64,000 nucleotides of DNA from Castellaniella hirudinis_A (GCF_047468865.1 NZ_JBLGTV010000010.1:1-64000); one strand, 5' to 3'. Shown: positions 34,531 through 46,269, counted from the first letter of the stretch. A program made the numbers and translations. The notes: generated from the sequence alone by a model not told the origin.

Positions 34531-35615
34531 CAAGTGCCGCGTGCCACGACCCGTGGCCGAGTACCCGAATCATCCAGCGGCTGGCCCGCCACATGGATCG
34601 CCAACTGGCGGGCAATCTGGTGATACAGCCCGGCGGCCTGGCCGTCGGGCGCAGCCACCACGCTGGGCCGGCCGGAATCGGTTTGTTCACGGATATCCAG
34701 CTGCAGAGGCAGCCCCCCCAGCCAGGGCAAGTGGTAGGCGGCCGCCAGTTGGCGGCCGCCATCCTGGCCAAAAATGGCTTCGGTGTGCCCGCAGTTGGAG
34801 CACACATGCATCGACATGTTTTCGACAATACCCAGCACCGGGACATCCACCTTCTGGAACATGATCAGGCCCTTGCGGGCATCGGCCAAGGCGAGATCCT
34901 GGGGCGTGGTGACGATGACCGCCCCCGTCAGCGGGACCTTTTGCGCCATGGTCAGGGCAATATCGCCGGTTCCGGGCGGCATGTCCACGATTAAGTAATC
35001 CAAATTGTCCCATTTGGTAAGCGACAGCAACTGCGTCAATGCCTGGGTGACCATGGGCCCGCGCCAGATGGCCGGACCGTCGTCGTCCATCAAGAAACCG
35101 ATGGAATTGGCCTGCAGGCCGTGGCCGACCATGGGCTCCATGCTCTTGCCGTCGACGCTTTTGGGCTTGCCGGACAGGCCCAGCATGATGGGCACGCTGG
35201 GGCCGTAGATGTCGGCATCCAGCAAGCCCACCCGCGCCCCTTGGGCATGCAGGGCCAGAGCCAGGTTGACCGATGTGGTGCTTTTGCCCACCCCGCCCTT
35301 GCCCGAGGCCACGGCGATGATGTTGCGCACGGAATCCAGGGGGCGCAGGCCGCGCTGCACGGCGTGGGTGGCGATCCGGGATTGGAAATCCAGCGCGCCC
35401 AGCGGCACCTGGGCGGCGGCCAGGGCGGATTCGATCACCTGGCGCAAGGCGGCTTCGCCATTGAATATGGGATAGCCCAGGGTTACAGTGATATCGAAGA
35501 CTGCGCCCGCTGCGGTAATTTGCAGTTCGGGTTCGGTCACCGCCAGTGTCTTGCGGGTATCCGGGTTGATCACCCGCGACAAGGCCGCGCGGATGTCCTG
35601 GGGGGTCGTGCTCAT
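34530..35615 (-). CDS. apbC: Iron-sulfur cluster carrier protein ApbC/Mrp
   Basis: 361-residue P-loop NTPase that carries and transfers [4Fe-4S] clusters. An N-terminal MIP18/DUF59 domain (about 1-85; TEPELQITAAGAVFDITVTL) precedes the deviant Walker A VASGKGGVGKSTT, the LLDADIYGPS switch, VDMPPGTGDIALT, and the cluster-binding CxxC in MHVCSNCGH. The start at 35615 begins the DUF59 domain. As in E. coli, it lies divergent from metG, here with one small gene between. Confidence 0.93.
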   Translation of the reverse strand: MSTTPQDIRAALSRVINPDTRKTLAVTEPELQITAAGAVFDITVTLGYPIFNGEAALRQVIESALAAAQVPLGALDFQSRIATHAVQRGLRPLDSVRNIIAVASGKGGVGKSTTSVNLALALHAQGARVGLLDADIYGPSVPIMLGLSGKPKSVDGKSMEPMVGHGLQANSIGFLMDDDGPAIWRGPMVTQALTQLLSLTKWDNLDYLIVDMPPGTGDIALTMAQKVPLTGAVIVTTPQDLALADARKGLIMFQKVDVPVLGIVENMSMHVCSNCGHTEAIFGQDGGRQLAAAYHLPWLGGLPLQLDIREQTDSGRPSVVAAPDGQAAGLYHQIARQLAIHVAGQPLDDSGTRPRVVARGT

Positions 35616-35742
35616 GAAATATCCAGCCGAAAAACATCGAAACCACAAGCATAGCGGATTCCCCTGGAAATCCGCCGATTGACCCCAATATGGACATCAG
35701 CACCACGCTGCAACTTTTTTCGGCCCCAGCGGTCCCATCATT

Positions 35743-36015
35743 ATGAAAATCATCCAGCAAGCCCTGCGCGCCGCCCTGTTTTTGATCCTGGCCTTTTTCG
35801 GCCTGATCATGGCCCTGGTGTTCATGGCCTCCACCCTGTTGGCCATCGGCGTCCTGTACATCGTGGCGCGCCTGCAGGGCCGCCCCTTTGGCGTCAAGGC
35901 CTACTGGGCCGAACGCCGCCGCCCGCCCATGCCGTCGCAGCCGGGTGTCTGGGCCAAGCCGGCCCAGCACAAGCCGCAGGACGTCACCGATATTGAAATG
36001 CGGGAAATTCCCTGA
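35743..36015 (+). CDS. Small predicted inner-membrane protein
   Basis: 90 residues. A strongly hydrophobic hairpin, LFLILAFFGLIMALVFMAS and TLLAIGVLYIVARL (about residues 12-45), is followed by a basic, proline-rich cytoplasmic tail ending in MREIP. Codon use is GC-rich like its neighbours. It sits between apbC and metG on the metG strand. I recognise no family; it may be a regulator or stabiliser of a larger membrane protein. Confidence 0.7.
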   Translation: MKIIQQALRAALFLILAFFGLIMALVFMASTLLAIGVLYIVARLQGRPFGVKAYWAERRRPPMPSQPGVWAKPAQHKPQDVTDIEMREIP

Positions 36016-36168
36016 ACAGGAAGGCCGCATCGTTGTTGCCGGCTCCGGCGCTCCGCGCGCGTTCATCGCGGCGGACACGGAAACGCCGCGATCCGGCATT
36101 TGCCGGCATCGGGGGCGCCAACCCGCAGGAGACTCGCCCACAAGCGCGGTTTCGCGCACAGGCTGCTA

Positions 36169-36188
36169 GAATCAATTTCTTTTGATTC
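36169..36188 (+). promoter_or_regulatory. Perfect inverted repeat in the metG leader
   Basis: GAATCAA (36169-36175) and TTGATTC (36182-36188) flank a 6-nt loop, ending 15 bp before the metG start and partly overlapping a TAGAAT hexamer (36167-36172) that could be a -10 box. It may be an operator or an RNA hairpin masking the start region; no T-run follows, so it is not a terminator. Confidence 0.45.
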
Positions 36189-36203
36189 CTTTCCCTGGCC
36201 TCC

Positions 36204-38273
36204 ATGTCGCGCACGATCTTTGTCACCACCGCCCTGCCCTACGCCAACGGTTCATTCCATATCGGCCACATCATGGAATACATCCAGGCCGACACCTGGG
36301 TGCGCGCCATGCGCATGGCCGGCCACACGGTGCACTTCGTGGGGGCGGACGACGCCCACGGCGCGCCCATCATGCTGAAGGCCGAAGCCGAAGGCATCAC
36401 CCCCCAGGCCCTGGTGGCCCGCTACGCCAGCGAACGGCCGAAGTACCTGGACGGCTTCCACGTGCGCTTCGACCACTGGCACTGCACGGATTCCCCGGAG
36501 AACATCCAGCTGTCGCAAGACATCTACCGCGCCCTGAAAGCCGCCGGGTTCATCGACAGCCGCGAGATCGAGCAATTCTACGACCCGGTCAAGGGCATGT
36601 TCCTGCCGGACCGCTACATCAAGGGCGAATGCCCGCGCTGCCACGCCAAAGACCAATACGGCGATTCCTGTGAGGTCTGCAGCGCCGTCTACAGCCCCAC
36701 CGAACTGATCGAGCCGTATTCCACCCTGACCCAGGCGCGCCCCGTGCTGCGCAGCTCGGAGCACTTTTTCTTCCGCCTGTCCGACCCGCGCTGCGTGGCG
36801 TTCCTGCAGGCATGGACCACCGACCAGCGCGCCGACGGCACCCCCCGTCTGCAGGCCGAAGTGCTGGGCAAGACCCGCGAATGGCTGGGCACCACGGATG
36901 GCGACGCGGCCAATCTGGCCGACTGGGATATTTCCCGCGACGAACCCTATTTCGGCATCCCCATCCCGGACGCGCCGGGCAAGTATTTCTACGTCTGGCT
37001 GGATGCGCCGGTGGGCTACCTAGCGTCGCTGCAGGCCTATTGCAAAAAGCAGGGGCTGGACTACGACGCCTTGCTGGCCCCGGACGGCGACACCGAGCAG
37101 GTGCACTTCATCGGCAAGGACATCGTCTACTTCCATGCGCTGTTCTGGCCCGCCATGCTGAAGTTTTCCGGGCGCAAAACCCCGGACATGCTGCACGTCC
37201 ACGGTTTCATCACCGTCAGCGGCGAAAAAATGTCCAAGAGCCGGGGCACGGGGATTTCCCCCCTGCGCTACCTGGACATCGGCATGGACGCCGAATGGCT
37301 GCGCTACTACATCGCCGCCAAACTCAACGCCCACGTCGAAGACCTGGACTTCAACCCGGACGATTTCGTCGCCCGCGTGAACAGCGACCTGATCGGCAAG
37401 TACGTCAACATCGCCAGCCGGGCGGCCACCTTCATCACGCGCCACTTCGACGGCGCCCTGGCCTACGCGGGCGACACGGATGCCCTGCAAGCCGAACTGC
37501 GCGCCTGCGCCGGCCAGGTTCAGGCCGACTTCGAGGCCCGCGAATACGGCCGCGCCATCCGGCGCATCATGGCCCAGGCCGACAAGATCAACCAGGCCTT
37601 CGACAGCGCCCAGCCCTGGGTGCTGGCCAAAGGCATCGCCCAGGCGGATGCGGCCCAGAAAACCGCCCTGCAAGATATCTGTTCGCGCGCCCTGGCGGGT
37701 TTCCAGGCCTTGTCCGTGATGCTGTCCCCCGTGCTGCCCGCCTTGACGCAGCGCGTGGCCCAGGAACTCTTTGGCCGTCCGCAACCGTATGCCTGGGCCG
37801 ATGCCGCCGACCTGCCCGGGCACATCAATGCCTTCAAGCACCTGATGCAGCGGGTGGATCCGGCCCTGCTCGACGCCCTGTTCGAACCCGCCGAAACACC
37901 CGCCCCCCTGCCGGGCGGCGAAGCCATCGCCGAAACCATCGACATCAAGGATTTTTCCCGCATCGACCTGCGCATCGCCCGCATCGTCGAATGCACCGCC
38001 GTGGACGGGTCGGACAAGCTGCTGCGCCTGTCGCTGGATGCCGGCGAAGGCCGCCTGCGGCAGGTGTTTTCAGGGATCAAATCCATGTACCAGCCCGAAG
38101 ACCTGGCCGGCAAACTGACGGTGCTGGTGGCCAATCTGGCCCCGCGCAAGATGCGCTTCGGCGTTTCCGAAGGCATGGTGCTGGCCGCCAGCCACGCCGA
38201 CGAAAAAAATAACCCCGGCATCTATGTGCTGGAACCCTGGGAAGGGGCGCAGCCGGGGATGCGGATTCACTGA
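36204..38273 (+). CDS. metG: Methionyl-tRNA synthetase
   Basis: 689-residue class I synthetase charging tRNA-Met. The HIGH motif is FHIGHIMEYIQ (about residues 15-22). A zinc knuckle has four cysteines in ECPRCHAKDQYGDSCEVC. KMSKS lies in SGEKMSKSRGTG. An anticodon-binding helical bundle follows, and the C-terminal Trbp111-like tRNA-binding domain starts about residue 585 (IDIKDFSRIDLRIARIVEC) for dimerisation. Full length for the E. coli-type enzyme. Its last 7 bp overlap the convergent channel gene. Confidence 0.97.
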   Translation: MSRTIFVTTALPYANGSFHIGHIMEYIQADTWVRAMRMAGHTVHFVGADDAHGAPIMLKAEAEGITPQALVARYASERPKYLDGFHVRFDHWHCTDSPENIQLSQDIYRALKAAGFIDSREIEQFYDPVKGMFLPDRYIKGECPRCHAKDQYGDSCEVCSAVYSPTELIEPYSTLTQARPVLRSSEHFFFRLSDPRCVAFLQAWTTDQRADGTPRLQAEVLGKTREWLGTTDGDAANLADWDISRDEPYFGIPIPDAPGKYFYVWLDAPVGYLASLQAYCKKQGLDYDALLAPDGDTEQVHFIGKDIVYFHALFWPAMLKFSGRKTPDMLHVHGFITVSGEKMSKSRGTGISPLRYLDIGMDAEWLRYYIAAKLNAHVEDLDFNPDDFVARVNSDLIGKYVNIASRAATFITRHFDGALAYAGDTDALQAELRACAGQVQADFEAREYGRAIRRIMAQADKINQAFDSAQPWVLAKGIAQADAAQKTALQDICSRALAGFQALSVMLSPVLPALTQRVAQELFGRPQPYAWADAADLPGHINAFKHLMQRVDPALLDALFEPAETPAPLPGGEAIAETIDIKDFSRIDLRIARIVECTAVDGSDKLLRLSLDAGEGRLRQVFSGIKSMYQPEDLAGKLTVLVANLAPRKMRFGVSEGMVLAASHADEKNNPGIYVLEPWEGAQPGMRIH

Positions 38274-39475
38274 TCGCCCGCTTTCTCGCCAAACAACAAG
38301 CGCGTGATCAAGGCTTCGTCAATGGCCTCGCCGCTTAAGGTGCGAGCCAGGATTTCACTGCCCAGCGCCTGCAGCGAAATCACGATATCCGGGCTGACCA
38401 TGCGCAGCTTGGCCAGGTGCGCGGGCGAATTCACCAAAGCCACCAGTTGGGTGTCCGGGCCCTTGGCTTCGCGCCCCGCCATCACAATGAACGCGTTTTC
38501 TGCGTCGTCGTTGCGCAGGGCCAAAATATACCGGGCCTGGGCGGCCCCCGCCTGGCGCAGCAAATCCGTATCCGAGGCATCGCCTTCCAGCACGTCGGCG
38601 CCGGCGGCATAGGGGTGGCCGTCCGCGGCGGGCAGGATGACGGTGACTTCGTGCCCCCGCTGGCGCAGGGCATCGTGCAGGCTTTGCGCCAGCGGACCGG
38701 CGCCCGCCAAGATGATGTGATTTTTACGCATGGTCTGTGCGCTCCTTCCGTGCATCAGGCGTTGGAGATTACCCCCGATCAAAGGCCCCACCACGGCGCT
38801 GACGGACGTGGCGAAAACCGTGATCCCCAGGATGATGATGGACACCGTGAACAAGCGGGCGGCATCGCTGTGGGGGCTGATGTCGCCATACCCCACCGTG
38901 GACATCGAGACAATGGAAAAATAAAAAGCCGTCAGCGGGTCGGTGATGGGCGGTGAATATTCTTCGCCCAGGTACAAGACGCCAAAAACCGAGTACACCA
39001 GCAGGCTGAACACACTGAGCGCGGCAAACAGGCTGCCGGCCGTCAAGCTGGCCCGGTTGAAATGCTTCCAGCAGACCAGCAGCACCAGCACCAGCAGCAC
39101 GGTGTACACCAGCAGGGCGGCATGGGTTTGCCCCCACCACAAGGACAGCGCGGCCACCACGGCCAGCAGCAGCACGCTGATGACCCAGGCGATGCGGGCA
39201 CGGTACAGCAGGCCCACCGCCATGACCTGCACCCCCAGACCCAGCATCAAGCGCGTCATTTGCGCGATACCGCCCGAATCCAGGAACGCCGCCACGGACG
39301 CCCCGTCGCGCACCTGCAGCGCGCGCAGCAGGCCCTCCTGCGACACCATCTGCCACAAGGGTTGCAAAAACAGATAGCCATCCGCCGCCACCAAGGCCGC
39401 AATCAACCAATGCCAAGGCAACTGGCGCATCAGGCGCAGGCCGCGCGCCATCCAGGCGGGAGGGGAGAATCGCAT
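38267..39475 (-). CDS. Kch-like potassium channel with RCK (TrkA-N) domain
   Basis: 402-residue inner-membrane protein. About six hydrophobic segments occupy residues 20-230, with the K+ selectivity filter MSTVGYGDISP and the last helix FTVSIIILGITVFATSVSAV. A cytoplasmic RCK/TrkA-N Rossmann domain follows (NHIILAGAGPLAQSLHDAL; DVLEGDASDTDLLRQAG), which gates such channels in response to ligand or redox state. The start at 39475 is the first ATG of the likely protein; more upstream codons have no sense. It overlaps metG's 3' end tail to tail. Confidence 0.88.
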   Translation of the reverse strand: MRFSPPAWMARGLRLMRQLPWHWLIAALVAADGYLFLQPLWQMVSQEGLLRALQVRDGASVAAFLDSGGIAQMTRLMLGLGVQVMAVGLLYRARIAWVISVLLLAVVAALSLWWGQTHAALLVYTVLLVLVLLVCWKHFNRASLTAGSLFAALSVFSLLVYSVFGVLYLGEEYSPPITDPLTAFYFSIVSMSTVGYGDISPHSDAARLFTVSIIILGITVFATSVSAVVGPLIGGNLQRLMHGRSAQTMRKNHIILAGAGPLAQSLHDALRQRGHEVTVILPAADGHPYAAGADVLEGDASDTDLLRQAGAAQARYILALRNDDAENAFIVMAGREAKGPDTQLVALVNSPAHLAKLRMVSPDIVISLQALGSEILARTLSGEAIDEALITRLLFGEKAGDQ

Positions 39476-39559
39476 GCGGATATTCGTATGGCGTGTATGG
39501 CTGACTTGTGCGTCAGTGTACTGCACGTCTTTCAGGGCCCAGCCCGTATACTGCACCCC

Positions 39560-40447
39560 ATGTCCACCGCCCTCGTCCCCGAAACGCCGGAACGCCAGGC
39601 CGCCGCCCAGCGCAGCACCTGGGTCAGTGTCTGGGTCAACCTGGCACTCACCGCCCTCCAGATGGCGATCGGCCTGTTCGCCCAATCCCAGGCCCTGGTG
39701 GCCGACGCGATCCATTCCTTGTCCGATCTGGTTTCCGACGGCATCGTGCTGTTTGCCAACAAGCACAGCGCCAAGGCCCCCGATGACGATCACCCCTACG
39801 GCCATTTGCGCTTTGAAAACGCCGCCACCCTGGGGATCGGCCTGATCCTGGCCGTGGTGGGCCTGGGCATGCTGTGGCGCAGCTTCGAGCACCTGCAGGC
39901 GCCGGCGCTCATCCCCGTGGTGCACCCCGTCGCGTTCCTGGTCGCCGTGCTGGCGTTACTGTCCAAAGAGCTGCTGTTTCGCTACCTGCTGCGCGTGGCC
40001 CGGCGGGTGCGCTCCACCATGCTGGTGGCCAATGCCTGGCATGCGCGATCCGACGCCGCGTCGTCCCTGGTGGTGGCGCTGGGGATCGGCGCCAACCTGG
40101 CCGGCCTGCCGCTGGCCGACCCCCTGGCCGCGCTGGTGGTCGGTCTGATGATCATCCGCATGGGCTGGAAATTCAGCTGGCAGGCATTCAACGACCTGGT
40201 CGACCGGGCGGCCGACGACGAAACCGAAGCCGCCATCCGCGAACGCATCCTGGGCACCCCGGGCGTGCGCGGCATCCACGACCTGCGCACCCGCAAAATG
40301 GGCGACATGATCTGGGTGGAGGTCGACATCGAAATGGATGGTCAACTGACCATCGAGGCCGGCCACGCCATCGCGGTGGCCGCCCGTGAGCGCGTGATGG
40401 CGGATTTGCCCGTGCTGGATGTGATGACGCATTTTGACCCGGTATAG
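39560..40447 (+). CDS. Cation diffusion facilitator (CDF) family transporter
   Basis: 295-residue proton-coupled divalent-cation exporter of the inner membrane. Six TM helices include the metal-binding pairs ADAIHSLSDLVSDG (H/D in TM2) and WHARSDAASS (H/D in TM5). The C-terminal cytoplasmic domain has GVRGIHDLRTRKMGDMIWVEVDIEMDG. The metal (zinc, iron, manganese or cadmium) is not certain. It lies next to a Cd/Pb/Zn resistance pair, suggesting a joint role in metal export. Divergent from the channel gene with an 84-bp gap. Confidence 0.9.
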   Translation: MSTALVPETPERQAAAQRSTWVSVWVNLALTALQMAIGLFAQSQALVADAIHSLSDLVSDGIVLFANKHSAKAPDDDHPYGHLRFENAATLGIGLILAVVGLGMLWRSFEHLQAPALIPVVHPVAFLVAVLALLSKELLFRYLLRVARRVRSTMLVANAWHARSDAASSLVVALGIGANLAGLPLADPLAALVVGLMIIRMGWKFSWQAFNDLVDRAADDETEAAIRERILGTPGVRGIHDLRTRKMGDMIWVEVDIEMDGQLTIEAGHAIAVAARERVMADLPVLDVMTHFDPV

Positions 40448-40549
40448 CGGGGGCGCCGGGGGCCTCCCCCAGACCTGACGGCATCGAACGGGCCGCCCCG
40501 GCCTGGCTGGACATTGCCCGGGCGATGCCGGCCAGCCGTTTCCCCGACC

Positions 40550-40978
40550 TTATAAATGCGTGCTGTGCAAGGGGGCCTGCGTGGCTTCCATGTGGTTGAG
40601 CCCCTGCACAATGCCGCACGCCCCCACCGCCTGCTCCGTCGGGCATTGTTCGCGCAGCTGAATCAGCTGCCCACGCAAATCCTGAAGCTCCCGCAGGCGC
40701 ACCTGCACGTGGGCGATGTGTTCATCCAGCAGATGGTTGATGGTTCCGCAATCCTGGGCGGGGTGGTCGATCATGGCCAGCAGGGCGCGGATTTCGTCGT
40801 GGGTCATGTCCAGCCCCCGGCAATTGCGGATGAACCGCAGACGATCCAGGTGCGCAGGCCCATAGTGGCGGTAATTGCCGTCCGTGCGCTCGGGCGCGGG
40901 CAGCAGGCCGGTTTTTTCGTAAAAACGGATGGTTTCCGTTGAGCAATGGGCCGCACGGGCCAGTTCGCCGATTTTCAT
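40550..40978 (-). CDS. cadR: Cd(II)/Pb(II)-responsive MerR-family regulator (CadR/PbrR type)
   Basis: 142-residue MerR-family activator. The N-terminal winged HTH is MKIGELARAAHCSTETIRFY then NYRHYG, followed by the dimerisation coiled coil and a metal-binding end. Cys77 (DCGTIN), Cys112 (EQCPTE) and Cys121 (GACGIV) follow the cysteine pattern of CadR/PbrR proteins. It is divergent from the metal P-type ATPase, with a MerR-type operator between them, so it should repress and, when metal-bound, activate cadA. The start at 40978 begins the HTH; ten upstream in-frame codons are excluded. Confidence 0.92.
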   Translation of the reverse strand: MKIGELARAAHCSTETIRFYEKTGLLPAPERTDGNYRHYGPAHLDRLRFIRNCRGLDMTHDEIRALLAMIDHPAQDCGTINHLLDEHIAHVQVRLRELQDLRGQLIQLREQCPTEQAVGACGIVQGLNHMEATQAPLHSTHL

Positions 40979-41100
40979 GTGTTCCCCAATCAGGCAGGCC
41001 CGCCCCACGCGCCGGCACGCCGCGTGGACGAGCAGACATCATGGATTGGCCTGCCGCACTGTGTATTGGCCTGCCGCACCGCGAGCGGCGCGGATGACGC

Positions 41101-41131
41101 TTGACCTTGAAGTAACTACAAGGTGTCTACT
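41101..41131 (+). promoter_or_regulatory. CadR/MerR-type promoter-operator of cadA
   Basis: A -35 TTGACC (41101-41106) and -10 TCTACT (41126-41131) are held 19 bp apart, the over-long spacing typical of MerR-controlled promoters. Between and overlapping them lies a near-perfect 21-bp dyad, ACCTTGAA...TACAAGGT (41104-41124), closely resembling the known CadR/PbrR/ZntR operators. Transcription should start near 41138 and run into cadA. Confidence 0.88.
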
Positions 41132-41153
41132 GGCATCATAAATCGTTTGATGG

Positions 41154-43760
<2,607 letters not shown>

Positions 43761-43788
43761 AGCCGCCTGGGCAGCCCCCGCAGCCGTA

Positions 43789-44274
43789 TTATTGCCCCGT
43801 TGCCTTGCCTTCGAGGGTCAGCACATCGCCATCCACCGTGGTCAGCACCAGCACGGGGGACTGGCCACCGCCCAGCAGGCCGGCGGCCAGATCGCCCTTA
43901 AAGCGCGCGGCGATCGCTTGATCCAGGGCCATGAGCTTGGGCGCGCAGGCCTTCATGGTGGACGCCAGCCCCTTGAGCCGCAAGGCATCGGCCTGCAGGG
44001 CATAGCCGCCGAACTGCTGGTTGCAGCCGCCGCGCACCTGCATGGACTGGTCGTCGAAGGCCAGGTACAGCACGCCCTCCACCCCGGGTTGCAAAGCGGG
44101 GATATCCCGGCCACGGCCGTCTTCGGCCTTGACCAGATACCAGTGGTACGCCGACAGGGTCGCCGCATCCAGAATCGGTTGAGCCGCCACGGCGGCGGGC
44201 GCGGAAACCCCGGGCATCTGGGCGCACGCCCCCAGCAACGCGGAAAAAGCACAGGCGATAAGGATTTTTTTCAT
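43789..44274 (-). CDS. META-domain lipoprotein
   Basis: 161-residue lipoprotein. The signal MKKILIACAFSALLGAC contains the lipobox LGAC, with lipidation at Cys17. The mature part carries a META/HslJ-like domain: YHWYLVKAEDGRG, LAFDDQSMQVRGGCNQQFGGYAL and LKGLASTMKACAPKLMALD, with two conserved cysteines that could pair. Proteins of this type sit in the outer membrane and are linked to stress or antibiotic tolerance; the role here is unknown. It is convergent with cadA. Confidence 0.88.
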   Translation of the reverse strand: MKKILIACAFSALLGACAQMPGVSAPAAVAAQPILDAATLSAYHWYLVKAEDGRGRDIPALQPGVEGVLYLAFDDQSMQVRGGCNQQFGGYALQADALRLKGLASTMKACAPKLMALDQAIAARFKGDLAAGLLGGGQSPVLVLTTVDGDVLTLEGKATGQ

Positions 44275-44427
44275 GCGATCGTGGGTGGGCGGGCTGCGGG
44301 CCGGAAGCGGATGGAAACCAGGTCGGCGGCAGGGCTGCCGAGCCATTCAAAACAGCAAACCAGTATATTGTATTGCGCCGGAAGATGGTTTCCAGGCCGA
44401 TCGGCGGCCCACACGGAGAATACAGTC

Positions 44428-45132
44428 TTGACCCCCACGCCCCCTCATCCAACGGATCTCTACCCTTGGCTATATGAAACGGTTCGCGCGCGTTTTGAGT
44501 CGGATCAGGCCATGGAGGCGCATCTGCCGCAGGCGCTGCCGCCCGAACAGCTGCGGCAGCAGGGCGACGATCGCTATCTGTCGGCCATGACCCAGCGGGT
44601 ATTCCAGGCGGGTATGCAGCACAGCATGGTCAATGCCAAGTGGCCCGCCTTCGAAGACGCGTTTTCGGGCTTTCCGCCCGAGGCCATGGCGCGGCTCGGC
44701 GACGCCGACCTGCAACACCACTTGCAAAACCCACGGATCATCCGCCACTTGGCCAAGCTGCGGAGCATCCCGAAAAACGCCCGGTTCATCCTGGACCTCC
44801 GCCAGGAACACGGCGGCAGCTTCGGGGATTTCATTGCCGATTGGCCGGACACGGATACCATCGGCCTGTGGCGCGTGCTGGCCAAGCGCGGCGCCCGCCT
44901 GGGCGGCCGCTCGGGGGCCGGTTTTTTGCGCCTGGCGGGCAAGGATACGTTTTTCCTGACCAGTCATGTCGTGGCGCGTCTGGAAGCCGCAGGGGTGGTG
45001 CGGGGCACGCCCACCAGCCAACGCGACCTGCAAACCGTGCAGGATTTCTTCAACACCCTGCAACAGGCATCCGGCAGGCCACTGTGTCAGCTGTCGGCCC
45101 TGATGGCGCTCAGTATTCATCCCATGTTTTAG
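44428..45132 (+). CDS. DNA-3-methyladenine glycosylase I-family protein
   Basis: 234-residue HhH-fold glycosylase-like protein (AdeMeGlyc family), expected to excise alkylated adenine. Family features: RVFQAGMQHSMVNAKWPAFEDAFSGFPPEAMARL (shorter anchors VFQAGM and KWPAFEDAF), QNPRIIRHLAKLRSIPKNA and a C-terminal helix-rich part with LCQLSALMALSIHP. It lacks the zinc-binding cysteine/histidine N-terminus of classical Tag. The only start in sensible position is TTG 44428, preceded by GGAGA; ATG 44512 would lose conserved sequence. Divergent from the META lipoprotein gene. Confidence 0.8.
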   Translation: MTPTPPHPTDLYPWLYETVRARFESDQAMEAHLPQALPPEQLRQQGDDRYLSAMTQRVFQAGMQHSMVNAKWPAFEDAFSGFPPEAMARLGDADLQHHLQNPRIIRHLAKLRSIPKNARFILDLRQEHGGSFGDFIADWPDTDTIGLWRVLAKRGARLGGRSGAGFLRLAGKDTFFLTSHVVARLEAAGVVRGTPTSQRDLQTVQDFFNTLQQASGRPLCQLSALMALSIHPMF

Positions 45133-45204
45133 TGTCCTGTCTGGCGCATCCGAATGCTTATCGTCGGCGCCGGGTCTCGCCATTCGGCGCTGCATGGATG
45201 GCCG

Positions 45205-46269
45205 CTATGCCGCCGCAACCGCCTGGGCCAGCCTCTGGATGGACAACGGCGCGCAGCCCTCGGCATCGTTGCTGATGGTGACGTAGGCCGCCTGGCCCGC
45301 GTCCGCGATGCCGCGAATGGTGCGCGCCAGCACAGCGCGTGTGTGCGGGTCTTCGCTGATCAAGGCATCAAAAGGTTCGTGCTTTTTCTGCGCGGCGGCG
45401 TAGCCATGCGCCCCGAAGGCGCGATTCAGGTTCCAGCGACACACCAGCGGGCCGGGCCACAGGGCTCGCAGCAGCGGCAGTTGCGCCTCGATGGGCGGCA
45501 TCTTGCCGTGCAGGCCCAGGCAGAAGGTCGCCCCATGCGCGCCCAGCGTATCCGCCAGCGCCTGCCCCAACAACTCCGGATCCCGGACTTCCACGGCGAC
45601 AATCACGTCGGCCCGCGCCGCCAGGGCCTGTCGGACGGCGGACAACAGCCGCCCCAGGCGATCCAGCAGCACCCCCGGGCGGCTGAACCAGCCCCAGGGC
45701 AAAGGGCTCAGTTGGAAAACCAACACCCCCAGCCGATCTCCCAGACCGTCCAGCGTCGGCAGGACGAATTGCTCGACGGCCAGGCGCGGGTCGAGAAACC
45801 CCGGATTGGCGCGATATCCTTTGCCCTCATCATCGCGCACCTGGGCATCGGTAATGCCGGCGGGACATTTGACCACGAAGCGGAAGTGCGCATCGACCTG
45901 GCCGGCATAGGCGGCATACTGGCCCGCCGTCAAAGGCCGCCAAAAAGTGCGATCCACGCAAACCGTGCGCAACAAGGGATGCTGGTGATAGGCGGCCAGG
46001 CCGTGCCTGGACAGCGCCTGCGGGGTGTAGTCGCCATCCCAGACCAGGCCGTCCCAGCCCGGATACGACCAGGTGGACACCCCGAAGCGCAAGGAGGCGG
46101 GCAACTGCCGGGCCAGCGCGCGCCACGCCTCGATGCCGGACGCGGGGCGCACCACAGCCCCCGTCCGCCGGCGCGCGGCGGGCGCCGCATCCGCACGCGC
46201 ATCAGGGCGCGACCCGGACAGCGGAACGGAGTCTTCGCCAAACAGGCTGCCTTGCCCCCTGGCCGACAT
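45205..46269 (-). CDS. DUF72 domain-containing protein
   Basis: 354-residue TIM-barrel-like DUF72 protein (YecE family). Anchors: LRFGVSTWSYPGWDGLVWDG, FRFVVKCPAGIT, LGVLVFQLSPLPWGWF, IVAVEVRDPELLG and LVCRWNLNRAFG. The first 70 residues are an uneven extension with a GSLFGED-like segment common in betaproteobacterial members. The biochemical role of the family is not established. The start at 46269 removes 13 weak upstream codons. Confidence 0.87.
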   Translation of the reverse strand: MSARGQGSLFGEDSVPLSGSRPDARADAAPAARRRTGAVVRPASGIEAWRALARQLPASLRFGVSTWSYPGWDGLVWDGDYTPQALSRHGLAAYHQHPLLRTVCVDRTFWRPLTAGQYAAYAGQVDAHFRFVVKCPAGITDAQVRDDEGKGYRANPGFLDPRLAVEQFVLPTLDGLGDRLGVLVFQLSPLPWGWFSRPGVLLDRLGRLLSAVRQALAARADVIVAVEVRDPELLGQALADTLGAHGATFCLGLHGKMPPIEAQLPLLRALWPGPLVCRWNLNRAFGAHGYAAAQKKHEPFDALISEDPHTRAVLARTIRGIADAGQAAYVTISNDAEGCAPLSIQRLAQAVAAA

